From positions 868,001-932,000 of the forward strand of contig NZ_OW712331.1 in assembly GCF_940677205.1 (NCBI RefSeq): a DNA stretch of 64,000 nucleotides. Direction: 5' to 3'. The notes beneath the pieces are model-generated. The model made no database searches, had not been told where the DNA came from, and worked only from the letters and a program-made list of their open reading frames with translations. The first letter of the stretch is position 1, and every line of letters starts with the position of its first letter. This stretch comes from [Clostridium] colinum. GTDB lineage: Bacteria; Bacillota; Clostridia; Lachnospirales; CAG-274. The position numbers and the translations under genes are program-made. Below are positions 1 through 8,251 of the stretch, one piece after another.

Positions 1-1
1 A

Positions 2-451
2 GTTGAAGACATAGATTTTAAATTAGATTTAAATGACGTACGTATAGACGTATTTAGAGCTTCTGGTAATGGTGGACAATGTGTTAATACAACAGATTCG
101 GCAGTTCGTGCAACACATGTACCAACTGGTATAGTTGTATCTTGTCAAGATGAAAAAAGTCAGCTTAAAAATAAAGAAAAAGCATTAAAAGTACTTGCAA
201 GTAGACTTTATGATATGGAGCTTGAAAAGCAACACGCAGAGCTTTCTGCAGAAAGAAAAAGTCAAGTAGGCCGTGGTAATAGAAATGAAAGAATAAGAAC
301 ATATAATTTCCCTCAAGGAAGAGTTACAGACCATAGAGTAGGGCTTACATTACACCGTTTAGATTCTATTATAGATGGAGATTTAGATGAGATAATGGAT
401 ACACTTATTACAACGGAACAAGCAGAAAAATTAAAAGAAGGAACAGAATAA
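2..451 (+). CDS. prfA: Peptide chain release factor 1, C-terminal part (5' end outside window)
   Basis: The open frame enters from the window edge and ends at the TAA at 449-451, so only about the last 149 residues are seen. RF1 recognises UAA and UAG stop codons and triggers peptide release. The peptidyl-hydrolysis GGQ motif is visible in [14 protein letters not shown] near the start of the fragment, followed by [20 protein letters not shown] and the GLTLHRLD segment typical of RF1 rather than RF2. The residue after GGQ is Cys, where many RF1 proteins have His. The next gene follows after 40 nt. Family assignment is very secure; the N-terminal codon-recognition domain cannot be checked. Confidence 0.95.
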   Translation, partial: VEDIDFKLDLNDVRIDVFRASGNGGQCVNTTDSAVRATHVPTGIVVSCQDEKSQLKNKEKALKVLASRLYDMELEKQHAELSAERKSQVGRGNRNERIRTYNFPQGRVTDHRVGLTLHRLDSIIDGDLDEIMDTLITTEQAEKLKEGTE

Positions 452-491
452 AACTGTATATTAACTGTGCATTAAGATAGAAGGTGACTAA

Positions 492-1424
492 ATGTTTATT
501 AAAAAAGATGAATTTTACTACAAATCATCAGACGAATTAACAAATATACATTGTGTAAATTGGATAGCTAATGAAATTAAATGTATTTTACAAATTGCTC
601 ACGGAATGGTTGAGCATATTGAAAGATATGAAGATTTTGCTAAATTTTTGAATAATTACGGAATATTAGTTGTAGGTAATGACCATTTAGGACACGGAAA
701 ATCGATTAGTTGTGAGGAAAATTTTGGATATTTTTCTGAAAAAAATGGAAACAATAATGTAATAAAAGATATGTATTATTTAACAAAAATTACAAAAGAA
801 AAATATCCAAATTTACCTTATATTTTTTTAGGGCATAGTATGGGTTCATTTTTATTAAGACAATATTTATGTGAATATGGAAATGAAATAGATGGCGCAA
901 TTATTATGGGAACAGGAAATGAATATACACTACATATAAAAGGTGGCATTGCATTAATAAATAAGATAGCTTCTCAAAAAGGTTGGAGATATAGAAGTGA
1001 ATTTATTGACAAGGCTGTTTTTGCAGGATTTAATAAAAAATTTGAACCTTCCAAAACAGGTAAAGAGTGGCTAACTAGAGATGAAAAAATAATACAAAAA
1101 TATATTGAAGATAAAAGATGCAATTTTATATTTACATTAAATGGATATTACAATTTATTATATGGAATAGAAAAATTATCTAATAAAAACTATTTAAATA
1201 AGATGCCTAAAGATTTACCTATTTTATTTGTTTCTGGAGATAAAGACCCTGTGGGTAATTTTGGAAAAAGTGTGTTGAGTGTTTTTAAAACATTTAAAAA
1301 AATAGGAATGAAAAATGTTGAATGTAAGCTATATGAAGGGTTTAGACACGAAATTTTAAATGAAATAGGAAAAAAAGAAGTATACAACGATATTTTAAAT
1401 TGGATAATAAAAATTTTAAAATAA
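492..1424 (+). CDS. Alpha/beta hydrolase, monoacylglycerol lipase / lysophospholipase type
   Basis: A 310-residue serine hydrolase of the PldB/monoglyceride-lipase family (Hydrolase_4), probably acting on lipid esters in the cytoplasm. Visible family marks are the HGMVEH oxyanion region near residue 36, the NDHLGHGKS segment, the nucleophile elbow GHSMG with Ser116, an acidic residue in SGDKD (Asp250 or Asp252) and the catalytic His286 in RHEIL. There is no signal peptide. An AGAAGGTGA ribosome binding site precedes the ATG. It lies between prfA and the ylxM promoter and seems to be its own unit or the tail of the prfA operon. The substrate cannot be told from sequence. Confidence 0.85.
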   Translation: MFIKKDEFYYKSSDELTNIHCVNWIANEIKCILQIAHGMVEHIERYEDFAKFLNNYGILVVGNDHLGHGKSISCEENFGYFSEKNGNNNVIKDMYYLTKITKEKYPNLPYIFLGHSMGSFLLRQYLCEYGNEIDGAIIMGTGNEYTLHIKGGIALINKIASQKGWRYRSEFIDKAVFAGFNKKFEPSKTGKEWLTRDEKIIQKYIEDKRCNFIFTLNGYYNLLYGIEKLSNKNYLNKMPKDLPILFVSGDKDPVGNFGKSVLSVFKTFKKIGMKNVECKLYEGFRHEILNEIGKKEVYNDILNWIIKILK

Positions 1425-1474
1425 AAATATATAATAATTATTTTACATAAAATTTTATTTTTATAAAAAAATGA

Positions 1475-1503
1475 TTGACATATAGTAAAAATTAGTATAG
1501 AAT
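1475..1503 (+). promoter_or_regulatory. Sigma-A-type promoter upstream of ylxM-ffh
   Basis: TTGACA at 1475-1480, a 17-nt spacer and TAGAAT at 1498-1503, 42 nt ahead of the ylxM start codon. The -35 matches consensus exactly and the spacing is ideal, so this probably drives the ylxM-ffh-rpsP-khpA operon. Confidence 0.7.
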
Positions 1504-1544
1504 ATTTTATTGTAAAGTATATTGCCTTTACAGGAAGGTGTCTT

Positions 1545-1898
1545 ATGGATAAAATATTATTTCTTACAATGCTATATGATTTTTATGGAGAGCTTTTAAC
1601 AGATAAACAAAAAGAAATTTTTGAGCTATATCATCTTAATGATTTATCTCTTTATGAGATTAGCTCTCAATACAATATTAGCCGTCAAGCTGTTTTGGAT
1701 AGTATTAAGCGAACAGAAAAAACTTTATTGCATTATGAAGAAAAGCTTTCCTTAATTGAAAAACATTTAAACCAAAAAAAAATTATTGATAAAACAATTA
1801 ATAATATAGAAAATATATTATCTAGCAATAGTTTAGATTTATTTTATGTTTCATTATTAAATGAGATAAAAGAATCTTTAAGCACTTTGTTAGACTAA
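1545..1898 (+). CDS. ylxM: YlxM family (UPF0122) helix-turn-helix protein
   Basis: A 117-residue protein of the UPF0122 family, almost always located just before ffh in Firmicutes and associated with the signal recognition particle pathway. The N-terminal half resembles sigma-70 region 4: LTDKQKEIFELYHLNDLSLYEI followed by a recognition-helix-like SRQAVLDSIKRTEK. The C-terminal half is helical and probably coiled coil. An AGGAAGGTG binding site precedes the ATG, and ffh starts 13 nt after the stop, so the two are cotranscribed. Length and context match the family well; the exact molecular role remains unclear. Confidence 0.93.
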   Translation: MDKILFLTMLYDFYGELLTDKQKEIFELYHLNDLSLYEISSQYNISRQAVLDSIKRTEKTLLHYEEKLSLIEKHLNQKKIIDKTINNIENILSSNSLDLFYVSLLNEIKESLSTLLD

Positions 1899-1911
1899 GG
1901 AGGCTTAAAAT

Positions 1912-3252
1912 ATGGCTTTTGAAAATCTATCTTCAAAACTACAAGATGTTTTTAAAAATCTTACTGGTAAAGGTAAACTTTCTGAAAAAGATGTAAAAGC
2001 TGCCCTAAGAGAAGTAAAATTAGCTCTTTTAGAAGCAGATGTAAACTTTAAAATCGTAAAAGAATTTATATCTAATGTTACAGAAAAAGCTATTGGTGTT
2101 GAAGTTTTAGAAGGCTTAAACCCAGGGCAACAAGTTATAAAAGTTGTTAAAGATGAGCTTATAGATTTATTAGGAACAACGCAAAGTATATTAACATTTT
2201 CTTCTAAGTCTCCAACTATTTATATGATGGTTGGTTTACAAGGGGCTGGTAAAACTACTACAAGTGGAAAATTAGCAGGCCTTTTGAGAAAACAAGGAAA
2301 ACAACCTCTATTAGTTGCGTGTGATATATATAGACCAGCGGCAATTAAACAATTAGAAGTAGTAGGTAAAACATATAATATACCTGTTTTTTCTATAGGT
2401 CAAGAAAATCCTATTAATATAGCTAAATCTTCTATTAAATATGCCAAAGAAAATGGTAATGATATTGTAATTATAGACACTGCTGGAAGGCTTCACATAA
2501 ATGAAGAGCTTATGGATGAATTATCTCAAATAAAACAAGAAGTTCGACCTCAAGAAATTTTACTTGTATTAGATGCTATGACAGGTCAAGATGCCGTTAA
2601 TGTTGCATCATCTTTTGATGAAAGACTTGGTATAGATGGAACGATAATAACTAAACTAGACGGTGATACTCGTGGTGGTGCAGCTTTATCTGTTAGAGCT
2701 GTTACTAAAAAACCTATAAAATATGTTGGTATGGGTGAAAAGTTAGAAGATTTAGAAGCATTCCACCCAGATAGAATGGTATCTCGTATATTAGGTATGG
2801 GTGATGTTTTAACTTTAATAGAAAAAGCTCAACAAGTTTATGATGAAAAAGAAGTTTTAGAACTTGAAAAGAAAATGCGTAACTTAGATTTTGATTTAAA
2901 TGACTTTTTAAATCAAATGCAACAAGTTAAAAAAATGGGGTCTATAAAAGATATTTTAGGTATGATTCCTTTACCTGGTATGAATAAAATAAATTTAGAT
3001 GATGTTAATCTAAATGATAAAACAATTTCTCATGTTGAAGCTATTATTAGTTCTATGACAAAAGAGGAAAGGCAAAAACCAAACATTATTAATGGCTCTA
3101 GAAAAAAACGTATAGCTAAGGGGTCTGGAAGGACAGTTCAAGAAGTTAATAAGCTTCTTAAAGATTTTGAAAATGCTAAAAATGCTATGAAAATGATGAA
3201 TGGTATGATGAAAGGAAAAAAAGGGAAATTTAATCTTCCTTTTTTCAAATAA
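1912..3252 (+). CDS. ffh: Signal recognition particle protein Ffh (SRP54)
   Basis: The GTPase subunit of the signal recognition particle. It binds hydrophobic signal sequences on nascent chains together with 4.5S/6S RNA and hands the ribosome to FtsY at the membrane. The 446 residues show an N domain (about 1-90), the G domain with P-loop GLQGAGKTT (108-116), DTAGR and TKLDGD motifs, and the methionine-rich M domain (about 300-440) with the RNA-binding segment NGSRKKRIAKGSG and a Met-rich tail. A strong AAGGAGG site precedes the ATG. It is the second gene of the ylxM-ffh-rpsP-khpA operon. Confidence 0.98.
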   Translation: MAFENLSSKLQDVFKNLTGKGKLSEKDVKAALREVKLALLEADVNFKIVKEFISNVTEKAIGVEVLEGLNPGQQVIKVVKDELIDLLGTTQSILTFSSKSPTIYMMVGLQGAGKTTTSGKLAGLLRKQGKQPLLVACDIYRPAAIKQLEVVGKTYNIPVFSIGQENPINIAKSSIKYAKENGNDIVIIDTAGRLHINEELMDELSQIKQEVRPQEILLVLDAMTGQDAVNVASSFDERLGIDGTIITKLDGDTRGGAALSVRAVTKKPIKYVGMGEKLEDLEAFHPDRMVSRILGMGDVLTLIEKAQQVYDEKEVLELEKKMRNLDFDLNDFLNQMQQVKKMGSIKDILGMIPLPGMNKINLDDVNLNDKTISHVEAIISSMTKEERQKPNIINGSRKKRIAKGSGRTVQEVNKLLKDFENAKNAMKMMNGMMKGKKGKFNLPFFK

Positions 3253-3289
3253 ATATTTAGTAAATTTTTAATTTTAGGAGGAACAAAAA

Positions 3290-3532
3290 ATGGTAAAAAT
3301 TAGATTAAAAAGATTAGGAGCAAAAAAAGCACCTTTTTATAGAATAGTTGTAGCAGATTCTAAAACACCTAGAGGTGGTAAAGCTATTGATGAAATAGGT
3401 TATTATGACCCTACTAAAGAACCAGCTATTTTAAAAGTTGATGTTGAAAATGCTAAAAAATGGCTTGGTAATGGTGCTCAACCTACAGACACTGTTCGTG
3501 CATTATTAAAAAAATCTGGTGCTATCGAATAG
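3290..3532 (+). CDS. rpsP: 30S ribosomal protein S16
   Basis: An 80-residue ribosomal protein of the small subunit, needed for 30S assembly. The start [20 protein letters not shown] and the internal GYYDPTKEP segment are diagnostic for bS16, and the length is normal. A perfect AGGAGG lies 8 nt before the ATG. It is the third gene of the ylxM-ffh operon, between ffh and the KH-domain gene, which is the usual Firmicute arrangement. Confidence 0.98.
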   Translation: MVKIRLKRLGAKKAPFYRIVVADSKTPRGGKAIDEIGYYDPTKEPAILKVDVENAKKWLGNGAQPTDTVRALLKKSGAIE

Positions 3533-3559
3533 TCTTTATTTTAGAAAGAGGTAACATTT

Positions 3560-3787
3560 ATGAAAGAACTCTTAAATGTAATTGTTAAAAATCTCGTAGA
3601 TAATAAAGAAGCTATAAAAATAACTGAAATTGAAGAAAATGATGTTACTATTTTAGAATTAATTGTTTCAGATGATGATGTTGGTAAAGTTATTGGAAAA
3701 CAAGGAAAGATAGCTAAAGCCATTAGAACAGTTATAAAATCTTGTGCATCATATCAAAATAAAAAAGTTATAGTTAAAATTTTATAA
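3560..3787 (+). CDS. khpA: KH-domain RNA-binding protein KhpA (YlqC)
   Basis: A 75-residue single KH-domain protein. The domain signature GKVIGKQGKIAKAIRTVIKS (GxxG loop in GKQG) is clear, and the whole protein is little more than that domain. In related bacteria KhpA pairs with KhpB/Jag and binds RNA, affecting cell division and elongation. It starts 27 nt after rpsP and is followed directly by a strong terminator. The rimM, trmD and rplS genes that commonly follow it are not here, so the operon ends early. Confidence 0.95.
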   Translation: MKELLNVIVKNLVDNKEAIKITEIEENDVTILELIVSDDDVGKVIGKQGKIAKAIRTVIKSCASYQNKKVIVKIL

Positions 3788-3797
3788 TAATATATTT

Positions 3798-3845
3798 AGG
3801 TTATAAACTGCTTGTAATAACAAAAAGCAATTTATAACCTTTTTT
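3798..3845 (+). terminator. Rho-independent terminator after khpA
   Basis: The arms AGGTTATAAA plus GCTT (3798-3813) and AAGC plus TTTATAACCT (3825-3840) form a long stem with a small internal mismatch, followed by a T run from 3839. It closes the ylxM-ffh-rpsP-khpA operon. The 240 nt after it, up to the convergent AraC gene, hold no gene that I can see. Confidence 0.85.
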
Positions 3846-4085
3846 AGTATTTAAAAATTCTAAAAAAAATTAAAAAGGTTGTTTACCGTTTTTAGTGATA
3901 GAAAAAATATAAACAATTAAAATATTTTAGTAATAAAAAATAGAAAATTACTACTAAAAAGTTATAAATTGTATATATGTTTTTATAATAAATAACTTAG
4001 ATACTTGTAAATTAAATTATGGTTTAGTTATATTTATAAATTTAAAAAATTTATCACTAGTTTTGACAAATAATCGTTAATAATT

Positions 4086-4934
4086 TTAACTTTTGTATTG
4101 GTTTTTTAATTTCCACTCTCTAGGAGATATATTAAATGTATTTTTAAATACTTTAGAAAAGTGAAGAGGATTTATATATCCAACTTTTTCTCCAATTTCT
4201 TTAATAGAAAGATTAGAAGTTTTTAGTAGCTCACAAGCTTTGGACATTCTATATTGTATTAAAAACTCTTGAGGATTACTATTAATAACTTCTTTAAAAA
4301 TTTTACCAAAATAACTTTTATTAAGACCTAAAAAAAGAGAAATTTCTTCTATTGTAATATTATTTTGATAGTTGTTTTCTATATAGTTTATAGCCTCTCT
4401 TACATAAAAATTTTTTAAGTCTCCATAGGTAGGTTTCATTCTATTTTGGTTAGAATTTTTTAATAAAAATAAAAATAAGTATAAATGGCCCATAGCCTCT
4501 AAGGGGTCGTCTTTATCAGAATTTAAAATATCAAACATTTTATTCTTTAATTTTATATTTGATTTATTATCTGATTTATAAATAGGGTTATCACAAGACA
4601 AGCCACTAATTTTTATAAATTCATCAATTTTTAAACCACTAAATTCAATCCATATGTATTCCCAAGGATATTTTTCATCAGCTATGTAATGACAACATTT
4701 ATTTGGAGGGATTAAAAATCCTTGTCCAGAAGATAAATTGTATGTATTATTAGTTTTATTAGAATTTTCTAAAAAAAGTATACCTTTTCCAGAAATTATA
4801 TAATGAAATAAATAATGTTGTCTAATAGCTGGTCCAAAAGAATGAGCAGGTTTACATTTTTCATAACCATATTGATAAATTTTTACATCTATAAAGTTAT
4901 TATCATTAAATATATGGAAAAATAAATCATTCAA
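4086..4934 (-). CDS. AraC-family transcriptional regulator, MsmR-like
   Basis: A 282-residue regulator with an N-terminal cupin-like sensing domain (about 1-150, with HYLFHYIISGKG and GQGFLIPPN segments) and a C-terminal double helix-turn-helix domain (about 180-278; NITIEEISLFLGLNKSYFGK and IKEIGEKVGYINPLHFSKVF). The start is a TTG, chosen because AAAGGAGG lies 8 nt before it. It is transcribed away from the sugar ABC transporter at 5162, the arrangement of msmR in the raffinose/melibiose msm locus of streptococci. It therefore probably activates the sugar operon when its sugar is bound; effector identity is inferred from context. Confidence 0.9.
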   Translation of the reverse strand: MNDLFFHIFNDNNFIDVKIYQYGYEKCKPAHSFGPAIRQHYLFHYIISGKGILFLENSNKTNNTYNLSSGQGFLIPPNKCCHYIADEKYPWEYIWIEFSGLKIDEFIKISGLSCDNPIYKSDNKSNIKLKNKMFDILNSDKDDPLEAMGHLYLFLFLLKNSNQNRMKPTYGDLKNFYVREAINYIENNYQNNITIEEISLFLGLNKSYFGKIFKEVINSNPQEFLIQYRMSKACELLKTSNLSIKEIGEKVGYINPLHFSKVFKNTFNISPREWKLKNQYKS

Positions 4935-5161
4935 AATTATATCCTCCTTTATATTTTATATTCTATATTATATATATAAATTCTAGATGATTTCAATATA
5001 TTTTATAAAAAATATAAAAAATATATATTTTAATAGTTTATATATATTTTAAAAAAATCTACAATATGTTATTGTATATATATAAATAATTATACAAAAA
5101 ATACAAAATATGAAAGTGGATAAAAAATATTTAGTTAAAAATAATCAAAGGAGTGATTTTA
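4935..5161. promoter_or_regulatory. Divergent regulatory region between the AraC gene and the sugar operon
   Basis: This 227-nt, almost pure A+T stretch separates the two divergent units and must carry both promoters and any AraC-family operator. The only recognisable elements are the two ribosome binding sites at its ends, AAAGGAGG on the minus strand and AAAGGAGTG on the plus strand. I could not pick a convincing -35/-10 pair or a direct repeat that stands out from the background. Confidence 0.5.
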
Positions 5162-6421
5162 ATGAAAAAAATTTTATCTATTATTTTCATTTGTGTGGTT
5201 ACAATATTATCTATTACAGGTTGTAAAAGTAACACAAGTTCTAATAAATTAACTGTAACTATTTGGGACCAAGGACAAGAAGCAGGATTAAGAGAAATAT
5301 TAAATGAATTTACAAAAGAAACAGGTATAGAAACAGAACTTCAAGTAATAACTTGGGATAGCTATTGGACACTTTTAGAAGCTGGTGCTTCTGGTGGAGA
5401 TATGCCAGATGTGTTTTGGATGCATTCTAATCAAGCTACAAAATATATGAAAAATGATATATTATTAGACTTAACGTCTATGATAAATGAAAGTAGTATT
5501 TTAAATGTAGATAAGTTTAAAGAAGATATTTTAGATATGTATACATATGAAGGGAAAATTTATGCTATACCAAAAGATATAGATACTATAGCATTATGGT
5601 ATAACAAAACTATGTTTGATGAAGCTAATATTCCTTATCCAGATGAAACATGGACTTGGGAAACATTTTATGATGTAGCTAAAAAGCTAACGAAAGAAGA
5701 CGGTAGTCAATATGGTTTAGCTATGAATACAACAAATAATCAAGATGGATATTATAATATCATTTATTCTATGGGTGGAAGTGTAATATCTGATGATAAA
5801 ACTAAGTCAGAATTTAATAGTGAAAATACTGTAAAAGCAATGAATTTTGTAGGTGAAATGATAAAAACTGTTATGCCTCCAGTAAATGTTATGGCAGAAA
5901 CAGGAACAGATACTTTGTTAAGCTCTGGAAAAATTGCTATGCTTACACAAGGGTCTTGGATGGTTGCTCCATTTAAACAAAATGAATATATAGTACAAAA
6001 TTGTGATGTTGCTATTATTCCTAAAAATAATGATGGCAAAAGAGTTTCTTTATATAATGGTTTAGGTTGGTCAGTTTCTGCAAACACTAAAAATCCTGAA
6101 GGAGCTTTAAAACTTGTAGAATGGCTAGGAAGTGAAAATATGCAAAGAAAACAAGCAGATTTAGGCGTTACAATGTCTGCTTATGAAGGAGTTTCTGATA
6201 ATTGGGTGAATTCTGCACCATTTAATTTACAAGCATATTTAGATGTTTTAGATGAAGATAAAGCAGAACTTGTTATAAGACCTTATTCAAAAGATACTTT
6301 AGTTTGGGAAAACATGTTACAACAACAACTTAAAGAGAGTTGGAGTGGTAATATAACTATGGAAGAAAATTGTAATTTAATTGCCGAAAAAATGAACGAA
6401 ATGTTAAAGAATGAACAATAA
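5162..6421 (+). CDS. Sugar ABC transporter substrate-binding lipoprotein, MsmE-like
   Basis: A 419-residue extracellular solute-binding protein family 1 member, anchored outside the membrane by a lipid. The N-terminus is a lipoprotein signal with the lipobox ITGC and lipidated Cys21. The start at 5162 (ATG) is preferred to an in-frame GTG at 5153, because that GTG lies inside the AAAGGAGTG ribosome binding site. The mature part has the expected WDQGQEAG, DMPDVFWMH and LWYNKTMFDE segments. It is followed by two permeases, an alpha-galactosidase and a sucrose phosphorylase, so raffinose-family oligosaccharides or melibiose are the likely ligands. Ligand choice is inferred from neighbours. Confidence 0.92.
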   Translation: MKKILSIIFICVVTILSITGCKSNTSSNKLTVTIWDQGQEAGLREILNEFTKETGIETELQVITWDSYWTLLEAGASGGDMPDVFWMHSNQATKYMKNDILLDLTSMINESSILNVDKFKEDILDMYTYEGKIYAIPKDIDTIALWYNKTMFDEANIPYPDETWTWETFYDVAKKLTKEDGSQYGLAMNTTNNQDGYYNIIYSMGGSVISDDKTKSEFNSENTVKAMNFVGEMIKTVMPPVNVMAETGTDTLLSSGKIAMLTQGSWMVAPFKQNEYIVQNCDVAIIPKNNDGKRVSLYNGLGWSVSANTKNPEGALKLVEWLGSENMQRKQADLGVTMSAYEGVSDNWVNSAPFNLQAYLDVLDEDKAELVIRPYSKDTLVWENMLQQQLKESWSGNITMEENCNLIAEKMNEMLKNEQ

Positions 6422-6438
6422 TATAATGTAAATTAATT

Positions 6439-6485
6439 TTTAAATATAACAAGATTAGTTTTAAACCAATCTTGTTATATTTAAA
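6439..6485 (+). other. Long intercistronic hairpin between binding protein and permease genes
   Basis: The 23-nt arms at 6439-6461 and 6463-6485 are reverse complements except for one position, centred on TTTAAA. No T run follows the second arm before the next ribosome binding site, so this is less like a terminator and more like a structure that protects the 3' end of the binding-protein message or partly stops polymerase. Such elements commonly give more binding protein than permease. Confidence 0.75.
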
Positions 6486-6505
6486 TCTAAAAAGGAGGAT
6501 AGAGT

Positions 6506-7399
6506 ATGAGAAGTAGGGTAAAAATGTCCAAAAAGCAGAAGATGGAAAATATATGGGGGCTAGCTTTTGTTTTTCCTACAATATTAGGCTTGTTTGTTTT
6601 AAATATAATACCAGCTATAAGTACAATATATCAAAGTTTTTTTAAGGTAGGAGATTTTGGCAAAGGTAATACTTTTGTAGGGCTTGAAAATTATAAAACA
6701 ATTTTATTAGATTCAAATGTTTGGCAAGCAATTATAAATACATTTAAATACACAATAATAGAAGTGCCTATATCTATAATTATATCTTTAGTTTTAGCAG
6801 TTTTATTAAATAGAAAAGTAAAGGGAGTATCTATATATAGAACAATTATGTTTTTACCTATGGTTGCTGCTCCTGCTGCTATTGCTATGGTTTGGAAATG
6901 GCTCTTTAATTCTGAATTTGGTTTATTAAATAATATATTTAATTTAAATATAAATTGGATATCAAACCCTAATATAGCTATTTATTCACTTGCAATAGTA
7001 GGTATTTGGTCTATAATAGGATACAATATGATACTATTTTTATCAGGGCTACAAGAAATACCTAAAGATTACTATGAAGCATCAAGTATAGATGGAGCAT
7101 CTCCTATAAGGCAATTTTTTAATATAACAATACCACTTTTATCACCAACAATATTTTTTGTTGCAATAACAAGAGTTATAGGAGCATTACAAGTATTTGA
7201 CTTAATATTTATGATTATAGATAAGACAAATCCAGCGTTAAATAAAACGCAATCTTTAGTATATTTATTTTATCAATACTCTTTTGTAGAAAATAATAGA
7301 GGAGTTGGTTCGGCTATTGTTGTTCTACTTATTATAATAATAATGTTTATAACATTAGTACAGATGAAAGCTCAGAAAAAGTGGGTACATTATAATTAG
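6506..7399 (+). CDS. Sugar ABC transporter permease, MsmF/UgpA-like
   Basis: A 297-residue inner-membrane permease of the MalF/UgpA group with six predicted membrane helices (first at about 18-40, last near 265-285). The conserved cytoplasmic EAA loop that contacts the ATPase is visible near residues 193-215 as YYEASSIDGASPIRQ then ITIPLL. AAAGGAGG precedes the ATG. It pairs with the permease at 7415 and the binding protein at 5162. The ATP-binding subunit is not encoded nearby and is presumably a shared MsmK/UgpC-type ATPase elsewhere. Confidence 0.93.
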   Translation: MRSRVKMSKKQKMENIWGLAFVFPTILGLFVLNIIPAISTIYQSFFKVGDFGKGNTFVGLENYKTILLDSNVWQAIINTFKYTIIEVPISIIISLVLAVLLNRKVKGVSIYRTIMFLPMVAAPAAIAMVWKWLFNSEFGLLNNIFNLNINWISNPNIAIYSLAIVGIWSIIGYNMILFLSGLQEIPKDYYEASSIDGASPIRQFFNITIPLLSPTIFFVAITRVIGALQVFDLIFMIIDKTNPALNKTQSLVYLFYQYSFVENNRGVGSAIVVLLIIIIMFITLVQMKAQKKWVHYN

Positions 7400-7414
7400 T
7401 ATAGGAGGTATGTT

Positions 7415-8239
7415 ATGGATAAATCAAATAAAATAAATAGTGTAATAATAAATACATTTTTAATAATAGTTTCTATAACTATGCTTGTACCATTTATATG
7501 GATGATGTTAACTTCTTTTAAAACAGTAAGTGAGGCAACTTCTGTAGACCCTTTTGTTATTTTGCCTAAAAAATTTATATTAGATAATTTTAAAGTTGTT
7601 ATAAAAAATATGGACTTTTTAAAGTTATATTTAAATACAATTTTAATGATTGTTGGAAGAGTTATATGTGCTGTCTTAACTTCTACTATGGCAGGATATG
7701 CTTTTGCAAGGTTAAATTTTAAATTTAAAAATTTATTATTTTCTTTAGTTATTTTTCAAATGATGATACCATCACAAATATTTATAATTCCTCAATATGT
7801 AATGGTAAGTAAAATGAATATGCTTAATACTATTTTTGCTTTAGTTTTTCCAGGACTTGTTACTGCCTTTGGAACATTTTTATTAAGGCAAGCATATATG
7901 TCTTTACCTAAAGACCTTGAAGAAGCTGCACTTTTAGATGGGTGTAATATAGGTCAAACATTTTTATATATAATGGCTCCTTTGACAAGATCTGCTATGA
8001 TAGCTTTATCTATATTTACAGCACTTTTTGCATATAAAGATTTAATGTGGCCGCTTATAGTAAATAAAAGTGTTATGCCTTTAGCATCTGCTTTAGCAAA
8101 AATGCAAGGGCAGTATAGTAATAATTATCCTCAGCTTATGGCGGCTTCTTTATTAGCTTGTGTACCTATGATAATAATATATATAATATTCCAAAAACAA
8201 TTTATAGAAGGTATTGCTACATCTGGTGGTAAACTATAA
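7415..8239 (+). CDS. Sugar ABC transporter permease, MsmG/MalG-like
   Basis: A 274-residue permease of the MalG/UgpE group, second half of the membrane channel. Six hydrophobic segments are apparent, and the EAA loop appears as DLEEAALLDGCNIGQTF then IMAPLTR around residues 165-190. It begins 15 nt after the first permease behind a TAGGAGG site and ends 12 nt before the alpha-galactosidase gene, so all are one operon. Confidence 0.93.
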   Translation: MDKSNKINSVIINTFLIIVSITMLVPFIWMMLTSFKTVSEATSVDPFVILPKKFILDNFKVVIKNMDFLKLYLNTILMIVGRVICAVLTSTMAGYAFARLNFKFKNLLFSLVIFQMMIPSQIFIIPQYVMVSKMNMLNTIFALVFPGLVTAFGTFLLRQAYMSLPKDLEEAALLDGCNIGQTFLYIMAPLTRSAMIALSIFTALFAYKDLMWPLIVNKSVMPLASALAKMQGQYSNNYPQLMAASLLACVPMIIIYIIFQKQFIEGIATSGGKL

Positions 8240-8251
8240 GGAGGTAAAAAT

